A stretch of DNA of 64,000 bases, taken from assembly GCA_027621365.1 (NCBI GenBank), contig JAQCBH010000012.1, positions 1 to 64,000 on the forward strand, written 5' to 3'. The translations under genes were made by a program, and so were the position numbers. The notes below the pieces were generated by a model. That model was given only the letters and a program-made list of their open reading frames with translations, was not told where the DNA came from and made no database searches. This DNA comes from Bacteroidota bacterium (GTDB taxonomy: Bacteria > Bacteroidota > Bacteroidia > NS11-12g > UBA955). Shown here piece by piece: positions 34,790 through 43,923 of the stretch (position 1 is the first letter of the stretch; each line of letters starts with the position of its first letter).

Positions 34790-35321
34790 TGTTGGCTGAA
34801 TTCAAACACAGTTGAATATGCGCCAAGTGGTGGTCTCCGTGCCAGGCATACAGGGCAATGAATTGCGCCAAACTAATGCTGCTCCCGCGTTCGGGATGAT
34901 ACAGGCTAGCCGCCAGCACAGAGGGGTCTCCCTTCAAAGCATTCAATAGCAACAGGGACCAGCGTTGGTGCAATCCCATGAGCATCAAGTAAGAGGATTC
35001 GTACGAAAAATCGTAATCACCGGTTTGGCTCCAAGTGTTTTCGTCATAAGGTTGAACGGTATCAGCCGTTTTGGCCAAAATGTGCTTGCATCGAATGAAA
35101 GCTTGCATGTGGCTATCAGCCAAATGGTGAATCACTTCTTGAGCGGTCCAAGACCCCTCTCGATACTGAGCCTTGAGCATGTCATCACGCTTTTCCGTTT
35201 TGAGCAACTTGGCCAGCTTGTTGGGCATGTCTTGAATGCGAACTACGGCGCCCAAGAGCTCCTCGAGGCTAAAGTCTTGGTCCCAATTGAATGACCCAAT
35301 GGGGTATTTGAGGTTCTCCAT
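34779..35321 (-). CDS. DinB/YfiT-like four-helix metal-binding protein
   Basis: A 180-residue protein of the DinB_2/YfiT (BstA) superfamily. The three His ligands expected for the metal site are in EVIHHLADSHM and YAWHGDHHLAHI, the latter being the characteristic C-terminal HxxxH pattern. Members include putative metal-dependent hydrolases and thiol S-transferases; the substrate here is unknown. The ATG shares one base with the serS stop (TAATG), so it is probably translated from the serS mRNA. The 3' end overlaps the NFACT gene by 8 bases. Confidence 0.82.
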   Translation of the reverse strand: MENLKYPIGSFNWDQDFSLEELLGAVVRIQDMPNKLAKLLKTEKRDDMLKAQYREGSWTAQEVIHHLADSHMQAFIRCKHILAKTADTVQPYDENTWSQTGDYDFSYESSYLMLMGLHQRWSLLLLNALKGDPSVLAASLYHPERGSSISLAQFIALYAWHGDHHLAHIQLCLNSANNLN

Positions 35322-36595
35322 TAACGATCCATTCGGTCAAACCCCGTGTAAGGCACCAAGACATCGGGAATACGTATGCCTTTTTCGTCTTGGTTGTTTT
35401 CCAATAGGGCGGCTACAATGCGAGGCAAAGCCAAGGCCGAGCCATTCAAGGAGTGAGCCAATTCGGTTTTGCCTTCTTCATTCCGGAATCGGCACTTCAA
35501 ACGATTGGTTTGAAAAGTCTCAAAGTTGGATACAGAGCTGCATTCCAACCAGCGCTCCTGAGCGGCGCTCCATACTTCCAAGTCGTAGGTCTTGGCGCTT
35601 GTAAAGCCCATGTCACCTCCGCAAAGTAGCAACAGGCGATAGGGCAAGCCTAATTTCTGCAAAAGACTTTGTACGTAGTTCTGCATCTGCTCCAAGGTTT
35701 GATTGGAGTCTTGAGGTTTGACGATTTGGACGATTTCCACCTTGTCAAACTGATGCAGGCGATTCAAGCCTCTCACGTGAGCGCCATAACTTCCAGCTTC
35801 TCGGCGAAAACAGGGCGTGTAAGCCGTGTTCTTGACGGGTAGTTGGCTGTGGTCCAGTATGACATTGCGGTACAAGTTTGTGACTGGAACCTCGGCCGTT
35901 GGAATGAGGTACAAATCGTCCAAGCCTGCATGGTACATTTGGCCTTCTTTGTCGGGCAATTGGCCTGTTCCATATCCAGAGTCGGCATTGACCAAATGTG
36001 GCACCTGTATTTCGGTGTAGCCCTCCTTCCCTGCTTCGTTCAGGAAGAATTGAATCAAGGCTCGCTGAAGAATAGCACCTTTGCCTTTATAGACAGGAAA
36101 ACCTGCACCGGTAATTTTAACGCCCAATTCAAAATCGATGATTCCCAGTTCTGAGGCCAATTCCCAATGGGGTTTGGCTTCGGCATGCAATTGGGGATGC
36201 TCGCCCCATTCCAATATAGTTTGATTGTCTTCGGCGTCTTTGCCGGCAGGTACATCCAACTGAGGGGCATTGGGCAGAGAAACCAGCAAATATCTTACTT
36301 GATTATCACTCAAAGTAAGCTCTTCTTCTTGGTTCTTAATCAGTTTTTTAAGATTGTTAGATTCGGCTTTTTTCTGGTCGGCTAAATCCCTTTGGCCGCT
36401 CTTGTACAACTGGCCAATTTCGCCCGCTAGTTGATTGGCCTTGGCTTGGTTTTGTTCCAATTCAAATCGCAACTTTCGGTTGGATTCGTCGGCACTCAAA
36501 AGAGCATGAATCGCATCTTTGGCGTCAATACCGCGCAATTTTAAGCGCTCAATGATCGTGTCGGTTTCTTGGCGTATGGTTGTCAGTTGCAACAT
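35321..36595 (-). CDS. serS: Seryl-tRNA synthetase
   Basis: A 424-residue class II synthetase charging tRNA-Ser (and tRNA-Sec where present). The N-terminal long coiled-coil arm (residues 30-105) is present. Motif 2 is FRREAGSYGAHVRGL and motif 3 NGSALALPRIVAALLENNQ. Class II residues TAEVPVTNLY are also visible. A TTG three codons upstream (36604) overlaps the promoter-like GATTTTTG, so the ATG at 36595 is used. It is co-transcribed with the overlapping DinB-like gene. Confidence 0.97.
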   Translation of the reverse strand: MLQLTTIRQETDTIIERLKLRGIDAKDAIHALLSADESNRKLRFELEQNQAKANQLAGEIGQLYKSGQRDLADQKKAESNNLKKLIKNQEEELTLSDNQVRYLLVSLPNAPQLDVPAGKDAEDNQTILEWGEHPQLHAEAKPHWELASELGIIDFELGVKITGAGFPVYKGKGAILQRALIQFFLNEAGKEGYTEIQVPHLVNADSGYGTGQLPDKEGQMYHAGLDDLYLIPTAEVPVTNLYRNVILDHSQLPVKNTAYTPCFRREAGSYGAHVRGLNRLHQFDKVEIVQIVKPQDSNQTLEQMQNYVQSLLQKLGLPYRLLLLCGGDMGFTSAKTYDLEVWSAAQERWLECSSVSNFETFQTNRLKCRFRNEEGKTELAHSLNGSALALPRIVAALLENNQDEKGIRIPDVLVPYTGFDRMDR

Positions 36596-36601
36596 GAGGG
36601 G

Positions 36602-36609
36602 CAAAAATC
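36602..36609 (-). promoter_or_regulatory. serS promoter, -7 element GATTTTTG with upstream TTG
   Basis: One mismatch to TAnnTTTG, 6 bases before the serS ATG. A TTG lies 20 bases further upstream on the same strand, the expected -33 spacing. Confidence 0.5.
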
Positions 36610-36642
36610 GCGCTTGTTGCCTGCATTAGCAACCCATTAAAG

Positions 36643-38049
36643 TCACTTTGTTTCAATGCCTAGGCTCAGGGCCAATTTTTGGCAGTATGCCAGCGATTCT
36701 TCGAGCGTATTGCCGATGGTACCTTCCAAAATAGCCTCACGAGTGGCGTCTTTCAATTGCCCAATTTGTTGAGGTTTGTTGATGTGGAAGTGTTGCATGA
36801 TATCATGGCCCGTTAGAACGGGTTGCCAATTACGTAGCTCGTCTCGCTCGCGAACGTCTTGAATTTTGTCATACACCTTCTGAAGGTTCTCCAAATGCCG
36901 TTGAACCTTTCGCTCGTTTTTACTAGTGATGTCCGATTGGCAAAGCAACATAAGACTGTCAATGTCCTCTCCTGCTTCTACAATCAGTCGACGCACGGCT
37001 GAATCTGTGACGATCTCTTGAGAAAGCACAATGGGCCTTAAGTGCATGGCTACCATTTTCTCGACAAATTTCATCTTGTCGTCTAAGGGCAAGCGCATTC
37101 GGCGAAATATCCCCTTGACCATTCGGGCACCTCGGTCTTCGTGACCATGAAAGGTCCACCCCACCTTTGGCTCAAAGCGCTTAGTGGCCGGCTTGGCGAT
37201 GTCGTGCAAGATGGCGGCCCATCTGAGCCATAGGTTGTCGCTCAATTGGCAGAGTTGGTCTAACACTTGAAGTGTATGGTAGAAATTGTCTTTATGAGAC
37301 TTGCCGCCTATGGTCTCAATTCCTTGCATGGCTGCCAATTCAGGGAAAATGATATGGAGCAACTGGCTGTCTAATAGCAAATTGAACGCTTTGCTTGGCA
37401 TGTTTCCCATGATTATGGCATTCAATTCGTCTGCAATGCGCTCAGCCGATACAATACGAATGCGCTCCGCGTTGCGAATGATGGCTTCCCAGGTGATGGG
37501 GTCAATTTGGAAATCCAGTCGGGCGGCAAAGCGAATGGCCCTTAACATGCGCAAGGGGTCATCAGAAAAGGTGGTATTGGGGTCAGTCGGCGTAACCAAA
37601 CGGCGATCTTGAATGTCTTGAATCCCCCCGAATGGATCTAGCAAATCTCCATAATCATCGCTATTAAGCGATAAGTAAAGGCTATTGATGGTGAAGTCTC
37701 TGCGGAGTTGGTCATCTTCCAGCGTTCCACTTTCGACCAAAGGATTTCGACTTTCCCGGTTGTAGCTTTCTTTTCGGGCTCCAATGAATTCGATGACGTA
37801 ATCTTGGTATTTGATTTGGGCCGTCCCGAAATTTTTAAAAACGGCCGAACTACAGTCTTTTCCCAATTCAAGACTCAGATCTTTGGCCGCATCTACTCCC
37901 GATCCCAAGACAACAATGTCAATGTCCTTGGAGGGTCGATTTAAGAAGAGGTCTCGTACAAATCCACCGACAACCCAAGCAGGTCGATTCTGCTTTTGGC
38001 AGACCTTGGCGATGCGTTTGAAAAGGGCTTGTTCAAGTGGATTTTGCAC
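36643..38049 (-). CDS. cca: tRNA nucleotidyltransferase/poly(A) polymerase family protein with HD domain (CCA-adding type)
   Basis: A 468-residue protein from a GTG at 38049. The nucleotidyltransferase head has WVVGGFVRD and the metal-binding DID at residues 42-44, then RRDFTINSLY and the NTP-specificity helix region DPLRMLRAIRFAARL. A C-terminal HD phosphohydrolase domain is shown by AAILHDIAKP and FHGHEDRGARM. This layout is that of bacterial CCA-adding enzymes that mature tRNA 3' ends. The frame is open upstream, but TATCTTTG lies only 4 bases before the GTG and the protein aligns naturally from there. Poly(A) polymerase activity cannot be excluded. Confidence 0.88.
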   Translation of the reverse strand: MQNPLEQALFKRIAKVCQKQNRPAWVVGGFVRDLFLNRPSKDIDIVVLGSGVDAAKDLSLELGKDCSSAVFKNFGTAQIKYQDYVIEFIGARKESYNRESRNPLVESGTLEDDQLRRDFTINSLYLSLNSDDYGDLLDPFGGIQDIQDRRLVTPTDPNTTFSDDPLRMLRAIRFAARLDFQIDPITWEAIIRNAERIRIVSAERIADELNAIIMGNMPSKAFNLLLDSQLLHIIFPELAAMQGIETIGGKSHKDNFYHTLQVLDQLCQLSDNLWLRWAAILHDIAKPATKRFEPKVGWTFHGHEDRGARMVKGIFRRMRLPLDDKMKFVEKMVAMHLRPIVLSQEIVTDSAVRRLIVEAGEDIDSLMLLCQSDITSKNERKVQRHLENLQKVYDKIQDVRERDELRNWQPVLTGHDIMQHFHINKPQQIGQLKDATREAILEGTIGNTLEESLAYCQKLALSLGIETK

Positions 38050-38053
38050 CAAA

Positions 38054-38061
38054 CAAAGATA
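38054..38061 (-). promoter_or_regulatory. Bacteroidota -7 promoter element TATCTTTG for cca
   Basis: A perfect TAnnTTTG on the minus strand, 4 bases before the GTG start. It is 2 bases from the plus-strand element at 38064. Confidence 0.65.
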
Positions 38062-38063
38062 CT

Positions 38064-38071
38064 TACCTTTG
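38064..38071 (+). promoter_or_regulatory. Bacteroidota -7 promoter element TACCTTTG for the polytopic membrane protein
   Basis: A perfect TAnnTTTG, 5 bases before the ATG at 38077, with TTTTG at 38042-38046 as a -33 element 17 bases upstream. The -33 lies inside the cca coding region. Confidence 0.65.
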
Positions 38072-38076
38072 CTTCG

Positions 38077-39498
38077 ATGATGGCCGAACGAACCCAAATT
38101 ATCGCATTTTTCGCCTTGATTTTCGGGGTCTATGTGATGATGATACCCATGGAGCATACGGCTGATGCCTATGGATATGCCGCTGCTATGGGTCGCGGAG
38201 AACTATGGAGCCCGCATCACCTCCTCTATCAACCTTGGACCTTGGCTTTGTCTCAACTCTGGTTGTGGACGGGTGTTGAACCCATATTCCTGTATTCCTT
38301 GATGAACTCGCTGGCTGTGCTGTTGTCCTTGATGGTGGTTTTTAAGCTCTTGCCTCAGCGCATTGACAGGCGTTGGTGGGTTGTTGTGGTAGCCTTTTGC
38401 TTTGCTACGCTGCGATTTGGTACAGAGAACGAAACTTACGCGTGGCCCTTGTTTTTCTCCTTGTGGGGCACAGAGCGCTTGATGCATGGAAAAGGACTTT
38501 TGGCCTCTTTATTGCTCGCCATCGCCGTTTTATTTCACCAAATCCATCTGTTCTGGTGTTTGGCTCTGTGTCTGTATGCCTGGCGAACCGGTCGCTGGCA
38601 ATTCAAGTACTTTTATTTAGGGTTATTGGCATCTGCTGCTCTAGTTGTTTATGTGTACCACGAATTGGCCGTCCAACAGGGATGTACCCTCTGGGTGTAC
38701 GCCACCCACGATGCTCAGGAAGGACTGGTTGATTTTCACTGGGGTCCGAAGGCCATTGCCTTGTCGTTCATCAATTTGATTCGGAGCTTTATTCAGGTAC
38801 ATGCCAGTACCTTGGCTTTGTTTGATACTCCTTGGGTTCTCATTTTTGTTCTGGCGGGTTTGCTAATGGGGTCCGGATTGTTGGTTGGGGTTAAGCCACG
38901 AGCCTTGCAGAAAACCATGTGGAACAGACCCTTTGTCTGGATCTTGTTGTTTCATTTCGCTTTTGCGGTCTTTTCGCAGGGAAATGCGGAGTTCATGGTC
39001 ATGATTCCCGTTTTGTTGGTTTTAGAGTGGTCCCAGCAATATCGTCGTCTGACGCATTGGCCCATTGTCGCCTTAGGATTGGGTTTGGCTCTTTGGAATG
39101 GTGCTACTCGTTTGGCTTCGAAAAAGCTCCTAGCGTCTTCTTCAGTGGTGGATAGAATGAGTGATTTGAGGCAAATTGATGCCCGGCTAGAAGGTGAACC
39201 CTTTGTTTATGTAGCTAGAGACAAGGTTTTGTTAGATAATTACATGGATTACAAGAATATCTCGTTTTCCAACCTTGAAATATGGAAAGCTCCTGGTTAT
39301 GGGGCGCAGCGAGAAGAAGTCAACAACGCACTCCTTGAGAACCATAGAAACCTCCCCGTTTTTATCGATGCCAAGCAAGTTGTCGGCCGCCAAACGAGGG
39401 CTGATTGGTTGGGTGCCGATGGCTACAACAACTGGACCTCCGATTGGGCCTGGGATTTAGGCCCAGTAAATGGTTGGTGGGTTTTGCGAAAGCCCTAG
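38077..39498 (+). CDS. Polytopic inner-membrane protein, possible GT-C type glycosyltransferase
   Basis: A 473-residue protein with about nine to ten hydrophobic spans up to residue 350 and a soluble C-terminal tail of about 110 residues. The first span (IIAFFALIFGVYVMMI) is followed by a loop EHTADAYGYAAAMGRGELW with acidic residues, as in GT-C lipid-phosphate-sugar transferases of the ArnT/PMT type. I do not recognise a defined family. The C-terminal tail (FVYVARDKVLLDNYMDY, VFIDAKQVVGRQ) is outside the membrane. The start follows TACCTTTG by five bases. The stop overlaps ftsE by four bases (CTAG). Confidence 0.65.
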   Translation: MMAERTQIIAFFALIFGVYVMMIPMEHTADAYGYAAAMGRGELWSPHHLLYQPWTLALSQLWLWTGVEPIFLYSLMNSLAVLLSLMVVFKLLPQRIDRRWWVVVVAFCFATLRFGTENETYAWPLFFSLWGTERLMHGKGLLASLLLAIAVLFHQIHLFWCLALCLYAWRTGRWQFKYFYLGLLASAALVVYVYHELAVQQGCTLWVYATHDAQEGLVDFHWGPKAIALSFINLIRSFIQVHASTLALFDTPWVLIFVLAGLLMGSGLLVGVKPRALQKTMWNRPFVWILLFHFAFAVFSQGNAEFMVMIPVLLVLEWSQQYRRLTHWPIVALGLGLALWNGATRLASKKLLASSSVVDRMSDLRQIDARLEGEPFVYVARDKVLLDNYMDYKNISFSNLEIWKAPGYGAQREEVNNALLENHRNLPVFIDAKQVVGRQTRADWLGADGYNNWTSDWAWDLGPVNGWWVLRKP

Positions 39499-40169
39499 AG
39501 AGACTGGATGCGCTCCACTTTGTGATCCGCTACTCTGTAAATGCTTCCCCCAAACTTATCGATGAGGCGATAATCGTGGGTAGCCATCAATACGCAGGTT
39601 CCTTCGCTGGCAATGGAATGAAGCAAAGCCATGACCTCGTCGCTGATTTCGGGGTCCAAATTGCCTGTGGGCTCGTCGGCCAATATAACCTTCGGATTGT
39701 TCAATAAAGCCCGGGCAATTACCAGTCGCTGCTGTTCTCCACCGCTCAACTCGGCTGGTATTTTGTAATCTTTGGTCGAGAGATTTACCTTTTTTAATAC
39801 CTCATGAGCGCGTTCAATCATGGTGCTTTTGTCTTTCCAGCCCGTGGCTCTCAATACAAACAATAGGTTTTCAATGACATTTCTATCACTAAGCAGTTGG
39901 AAGTCTTGGAATACAATGCCTAGGCTTCTTCGCAAATGGGGAACTGTTTTGGGTTTGAGGTTGATCAAGTCAAACCCAGCTACATGACCACTGCCTTCTG
40001 TTAGGGTCAATTCGCCGTAAAGGGTTTTAAGTAGGCTTGATTTGCCACTTCCTGTGCGTCCTACGAGATAGGCGAACTCGCCAGGTTGCAACTGAATGTT
40101 TACCCCACTTAAGACAGGGATTTTGCCTTGGTAGATGATGGCGTTTGAGAGCTGAATTGGGCTTTCCAC
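39495..40169 (-). CDS. ftsE: ABC transporter ATPase, cell-division FtsE-like
   Basis: A 224-residue single ABC domain: Walker A GRTGSGKSS at residues 37-45, signature LSGGEQQR, Walker B VILADEPTGNLDPE and the switch His in MATHDYRLI. The order and the sequence IVFQDFQLLSDRNVIENL match FtsE, which with FtsX controls peptidoglycan hydrolases at the septum. ftsX is not adjacent, so an LolD-like or other MacB-type ATPase remains possible. The gene converges on the membrane protein with a four-base overlap; ung lies 45 bases upstream. Confidence 0.8.
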   Translation of the reverse strand: MESPIQLSNAIIYQGKIPVLSGVNIQLQPGEFAYLVGRTGSGKSSLLKTLYGELTLTEGSGHVAGFDLINLKPKTVPHLRRSLGIVFQDFQLLSDRNVIENLLFVLRATGWKDKSTMIERAHEVLKKVNLSTKDYKIPAELSGGEQQRLVIARALLNNPKVILADEPTGNLDPEISDEVMALLHSIASEGTCVLMATHDYRLIDKFGGSIYRVADHKVERIQSL

Positions 40170-40214
40170 TATCCAAAACTACAAGCCTAAACCCAAAGCG
40201 AGCTTAGAATATAT

Positions 40215-40937
40215 TCACAATGGGTTGGCACTGCGTCTCCAAGGAGACAGCCAGTCGATTCCGGGTCGCTGATGCTCAGTTAGCCATTGGTTGGCTTTTC
40301 CAAAGGGTCGGCTATCGATAAATCCGCGATAGGCTGATAAAGGGCTAGGATGTGCCGATTCCAAAACCAAGTGTTTAGATTGAATCAAGGGCTTGAGTTG
40401 TCGTGCATGGTTTCCCCATAAGAGAAAAACCACGGGTTGGGCCTTGCCATTGACTAAGTCAATCCAGGCTTTGGTTATGGAAGACCAGGGCAAATGTTGG
40501 TGCGATCCCGCTTGGTTTTCGCGCACACTGAGTGTCATGTTCAGCAAAAGAACCCCTTGCGCTGCCCAAGATTCCAAGTTGCCTCCCTCAAGATTTAAGG
40601 TATGAAGAGCTGCCTCACCTCCTGGATTTATGATGGAATCTTGCAGAATCTCTTGAATGATGTTTCTCAGGCTCGGTGGAGGTGCAATGCCATTGGGGAC
40701 TGAGAAAGCCAATCCGTCGGCTTGGCCATCTCCGTGATAAGGATCTTGGCCCACGATGACCACCTGGGTTTTTTCTAAAGGGCACAACTCAAGGGCTCGA
40801 AACCGGAACTGAGACCCTGGGAATATTCGGTAATTCAATGCCTCAGCCTTCAATTGGTCTTCAATTTCCCTCAGGTCTTGTCTCAAAGACTCCGATTGGA
40901 AAATCTCGGCCCATGTACCCAGTTTGGCGTGTTCCAT
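40215..40937 (-). CDS. ung: Uracil-DNA glycosylase, family 1
   Basis: A 240-residue enzyme removing uracil from DNA in base-excision repair. The catalytic motif VIVGQDPYHG has Asp65, and the second motif SAHPSPLSAYRGF carries the catalytic His. VFLLWGNHAR and LLLNMTLSVRENQAGSH are further family signatures. The ATG shares one base with the stop of the SNF2 gene (TAATG), so the two are probably translated from one mRNA. The length is normal. Confidence 0.95.
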   Translation of the reverse strand: MEHAKLGTWAEIFQSESLRQDLREIEDQLKAEALNYRIFPGSQFRFRALELCPLEKTQVVIVGQDPYHGDGQADGLAFSVPNGIAPPPSLRNIIQEILQDSIINPGGEAALHTLNLEGGNLESWAAQGVLLLNMTLSVRENQAGSHQHLPWSSITKAWIDLVNGKAQPVVFLLWGNHARQLKPLIQSKHLVLESAHPSPLSAYRGFIDSRPFGKANQWLTEHQRPGIDWLSPWRRSANPL

Positions 40938-43807
40938 TAGTTCAAAAGCTCTTCCAACTCTTCAACGTTCAAGCTGCTGAGAATGGAATCTTCATCGGGA
41001 ATGATACTTTCAGCCAAGAGCGTTTTCTTCTGCTGCAAGGCCAAAATCTTTTCTTCAATGCTGCCTTTGGTGATGAACTTGTAGGAAAATACCGTTTTGT
41101 CTTGTCCAATGCGGTGAGCCCGATCTTCTGCTTGTCTCATTGTGAATGGGTTCCACCAAGGGTCGGCCAAGAAGACGTAATCAGCCGCGGTTAGGTTGAT
41201 GCCACTGTTTCCAGCTCTCAAGCTCAGCAAGAAAACAGGAATGTTCGGGTTGTTTTGGAATCGGTCAATGGCCTGGGCGCGTTCTTTCTCATCCATGGAT
41301 CCGTCCAAATAAGAATAGGAAATGCGTTGATCGTGAAGCATGTCTTCGAAAACGCGCAAATACCCAACAAATTGAGAGAAAATCAACACCTTATGCCCGC
41401 CTTCAATGGCTCGTTCCAGCATGTGGAATATTTCATTGTCTTTACCCGATGAACCCTCAAAGTTAGGCTCTTTTAGTGTCGGGTTCAGCGCTAACTGGCG
41501 AAGGTGCATCAGGCCGTTGAAGATTTTCAATCGAGCGCGGTTCAAGCCCACTTGACCTACGTGGCTTAGCAGTTCGTTTCGGTATTGACTCTTGACCTTT
41601 TCGTACAATTCCTGTTGCTCTGGGCTCATTTCGCAATAGTGAATTTTCTCGATTTTGGGAGGAAGCTCTGTCACCACCTGCTTCTTGGTTCTTCTCAATA
41701 CAAAGGGATCGATGAACTTTCTCAACTGCTCTGCCTTTTGTGGATCACCGCTGCGCTCAATGGGTCGAATGAACTCTTTTTCAAAATAGAGGTAACTGCC
41801 CAAGAGCCCTTTGTTTAAGAAGTTCATTTGGCTCCAAATGTCCATCAATGTATTTTCAATGGGTGTACCGGTCAAGGCGATGCGGTGTGGGGCTTGCAAC
41901 CTCAGTAGGTTTCTCGCCGTCAAGGAACTAGGGTTTTTAATCGCTTGGCTCTCGTCCAATATAATGGCTTGAATATCAAGTGTCTCTAGCCATTGTATGT
42001 CGTTGCGCATGGTCCCGTAACTCATAATGATGACCTGAGTCTTGGTTGCTTGGCTTTGCAATTTTTGACGCCCTACCCCTGAATAAAGCATGGTTTTCAA
42101 AGATGGAGCGAACCGCTTGGCTTCTTGAGACCAGTTGTAAAGCAGAGATTTGGGGGTAATGACCAATACGGGTTTGGAGGATTTTTGGGTCAAATGCAAG
42201 ATCAAAGCCAAGGTCTGAATGGTTTTGCCCAAACCCATGTCATCGGCGAGCAAAGCACCAAAATTGTGTTCGAGCATGAATCGCAGCCAGCGATATCCTT
42301 CTAGCTGATAAGGGCGCATGGTGGCGTTAAAACCCGGTGGCAATTCGAATTCAGGGAAATCGCCAGAGTGAAGAGTCTTCAGCCAATCGCTTCCAGGAAG
42401 TCCAGCTTCGGTGTATTCTGATAAATCATCGAGAAGACCACTGTGTATGGTTTTTAGGCGCAGTTCTTCGTGCTCCACTTCGCTGAGGTGCATCAAGGGC
42501 TCGAATCGGTCGAACCACTCTTGAGGCAAAATGGCCACTTGACCATTGGGTAGTAAGAACTCGTGAATGCGTTCCATGATGTTCTTTCTAAAGCGACTGA
42601 ATGGGAACTCGAATTCTCCAATTTTCACTCGGGCCATCAGGTCAAACCAGTCTTGGTTTTGGTGAATGTGAATCTTCAGCTCTATGCTTCCCAGGTGATA
42701 TTGAACAGGACCTGTGTCCTGCTGGAGTTCAAAGCCTTCTCTCTGCAATAGGGGGCCATGTTCGTTGAACCAAGAGACCATTTCGTAGGTAGGGTCTAGC
42801 GACTTGTCGGCCTTTAATTCAAATAAACTACCAGTAGAGTTAACTAATCCTAAATCTCTTAATATCTTTATCTTGGCATTTTCTCCATGAAAAGATCTTC
42901 GAACCCTGTGAAACACGGGGTTCTCCCCTTTCATTTCCAGCGAAACATTGACCCTTTTGTCGACGTGGTAAGGGAATTTCCATTGTCCATATTGAAAATA
43001 CAAGGTGGCTTTTTTGTCCTCGAATTGATGAGACAAAATCAACACGGGATTCATGTTGAACTGGTCGGTGACAATGTCAAACCCTTGGGCGTACACATCG
43101 TGATTCTCCAACAAGGGGCCCACAAATTTTTCAAAATAGAACTTCTCTTGGTGTGGATCTACGTGAATGTATTTCTTGGTCAAGAAAGGTCTCAACTTGA
43201 CACCATCCACGTTGGGCGGAAAGAACAACAATCGATCGGCGGTGATGAGCCAAGTGGGTTGGGTAGATAGCAGATGACTGTTGTTCTGGTAGAACGGAAT
43301 CTTTTCGCCATGGTGTTTGATAGTGGCGAAGTAATTCATGCCCTCTTCGTTTCTTCTAAAATGGAACAAAATGCTAGCGGGCTCGTCAATAAAGGATACC
43401 GGTGAGCCCATCGGTTCGCCTGCGCTATTCGCCCAGTACAATGGGTAACTCTTCACGACGTTGAGAATGGCGACCATCTGAGCATCAATGAAGCCTCGAA
43501 CGGCTTTTTGAATTTCAGCTGTGTAGTGCTTCAAGTAAAAGTCTTGAAGCTTGATGGCTCGTTTGCCATTGTAAAAGCGCTTCTTCACGCTTTCAACTTC
43601 AAACTCTTCCATCCATTCAACCGCTTTTCCAAGTTCTGGAGTCAAGCCGAAGTATTCAGCGGTCTTGGGTCTAATGCGTTGGTAGGTAAGTGAAGGCATG
43701 CCGTTGTCCAGCAATTGAACCGCATTGGCCTCGATGACGACTCCAAAGTAGGGATGTTCCACGAACGTAAACACTACTTCGAAACCTTTTGTATTGACTA
43801 CCTGCAT
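40937..43807 (-). CDS. SNF2/RapA-family DNA-dependent ATPase (DEAD/DEAH-like helicase)
   Basis: A 956-residue protein. Residues 1-500 are a bacterial SNF2-associated region without clear motifs. The ATPase core begins near residue 500 (MRPYQLEGYRWL) with Walker A DDMGLGKTIQTL, motif II ILDESQAIKNP, motif III LTGTPIEN, motif IV region KVLIFSQFVGYL, motif V SLRAGNSGINLTAADYV and motif VI QAEDRAHRIGQ. It probably translocates on DNA or acts on RNA polymerase complexes; its exact role is unknown. The coupling with ung hints at a DNA-repair setting, which is inference. The possible promoter is TAAATTGC 26 bases upstream. Confidence 0.92.
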   Translation of the reverse strand: MQVVNTKGFEVVFTFVEHPYFGVVIEANAVQLLDNGMPSLTYQRIRPKTAEYFGLTPELGKAVEWMEEFEVESVKKRFYNGKRAIKLQDFYLKHYTAEIQKAVRGFIDAQMVAILNVVKSYPLYWANSAGEPMGSPVSFIDEPASILFHFRRNEEGMNYFATIKHHGEKIPFYQNNSHLLSTQPTWLITADRLLFFPPNVDGVKLRPFLTKKYIHVDPHQEKFYFEKFVGPLLENHDVYAQGFDIVTDQFNMNPVLILSHQFEDKKATLYFQYGQWKFPYHVDKRVNVSLEMKGENPVFHRVRRSFHGENAKIKILRDLGLVNSTGSLFELKADKSLDPTYEMVSWFNEHGPLLQREGFELQQDTGPVQYHLGSIELKIHIHQNQDWFDLMARVKIGEFEFPFSRFRKNIMERIHEFLLPNGQVAILPQEWFDRFEPLMHLSEVEHEELRLKTIHSGLLDDLSEYTEAGLPGSDWLKTLHSGDFPEFELPPGFNATMRPYQLEGYRWLRFMLEHNFGALLADDMGLGKTIQTLALILHLTQKSSKPVLVITPKSLLYNWSQEAKRFAPSLKTMLYSGVGRQKLQSQATKTQVIIMSYGTMRNDIQWLETLDIQAIILDESQAIKNPSSLTARNLLRLQAPHRIALTGTPIENTLMDIWSQMNFLNKGLLGSYLYFEKEFIRPIERSGDPQKAEQLRKFIDPFVLRRTKKQVVTELPPKIEKIHYCEMSPEQQELYEKVKSQYRNELLSHVGQVGLNRARLKIFNGLMHLRQLALNPTLKEPNFEGSSGKDNEIFHMLERAIEGGHKVLIFSQFVGYLRVFEDMLHDQRISYSYLDGSMDEKERAQAIDRFQNNPNIPVFLLSLRAGNSGINLTAADYVFLADPWWNPFTMRQAEDRAHRIGQDKTVFSYKFITKGSIEEKILALQQKKTLLAESIIPDEDSILSSLNVEELEELLN

Positions 43808-43833
43808 GAAGAAAAAAAGAGCTGTTTAATCAG

Positions 43834-43841
43834 GCAATTTA
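43834..43841 (-). promoter_or_regulatory. Possible -7 element TAAATTGC for the SNF2-ung operon
   Basis: Minus-strand copy of the variant octamer, 26 bases before the ATG at 43807. Confidence 0.35.
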
Positions 43842-43911
43842 CGCCGAATAGTTCGCATGGACAAAGGTCTAGCCTATCTATAGCCCTCCTTCTGCAAGTT
43901 CTGAAATGTTG

Positions 43912-43919
43912 TAAATTTG
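43912..43919 (+). promoter_or_regulatory. Bacteroidota -7 promoter element TAAATTTG for the fRMsr operon
   Basis: A perfect TAnnTTTG ending 4 bases before the ATG at 43924. Confidence 0.65.
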
Positions 43920-43923
43920 TTCT

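Noticed and set aside
38050-38157. Upstream extension of the CCA-adding enzyme by 36 codons
   Set aside because: It would run through its own promoter element and into the divergent membrane protein gene, and it has no similarity to the family N terminus.
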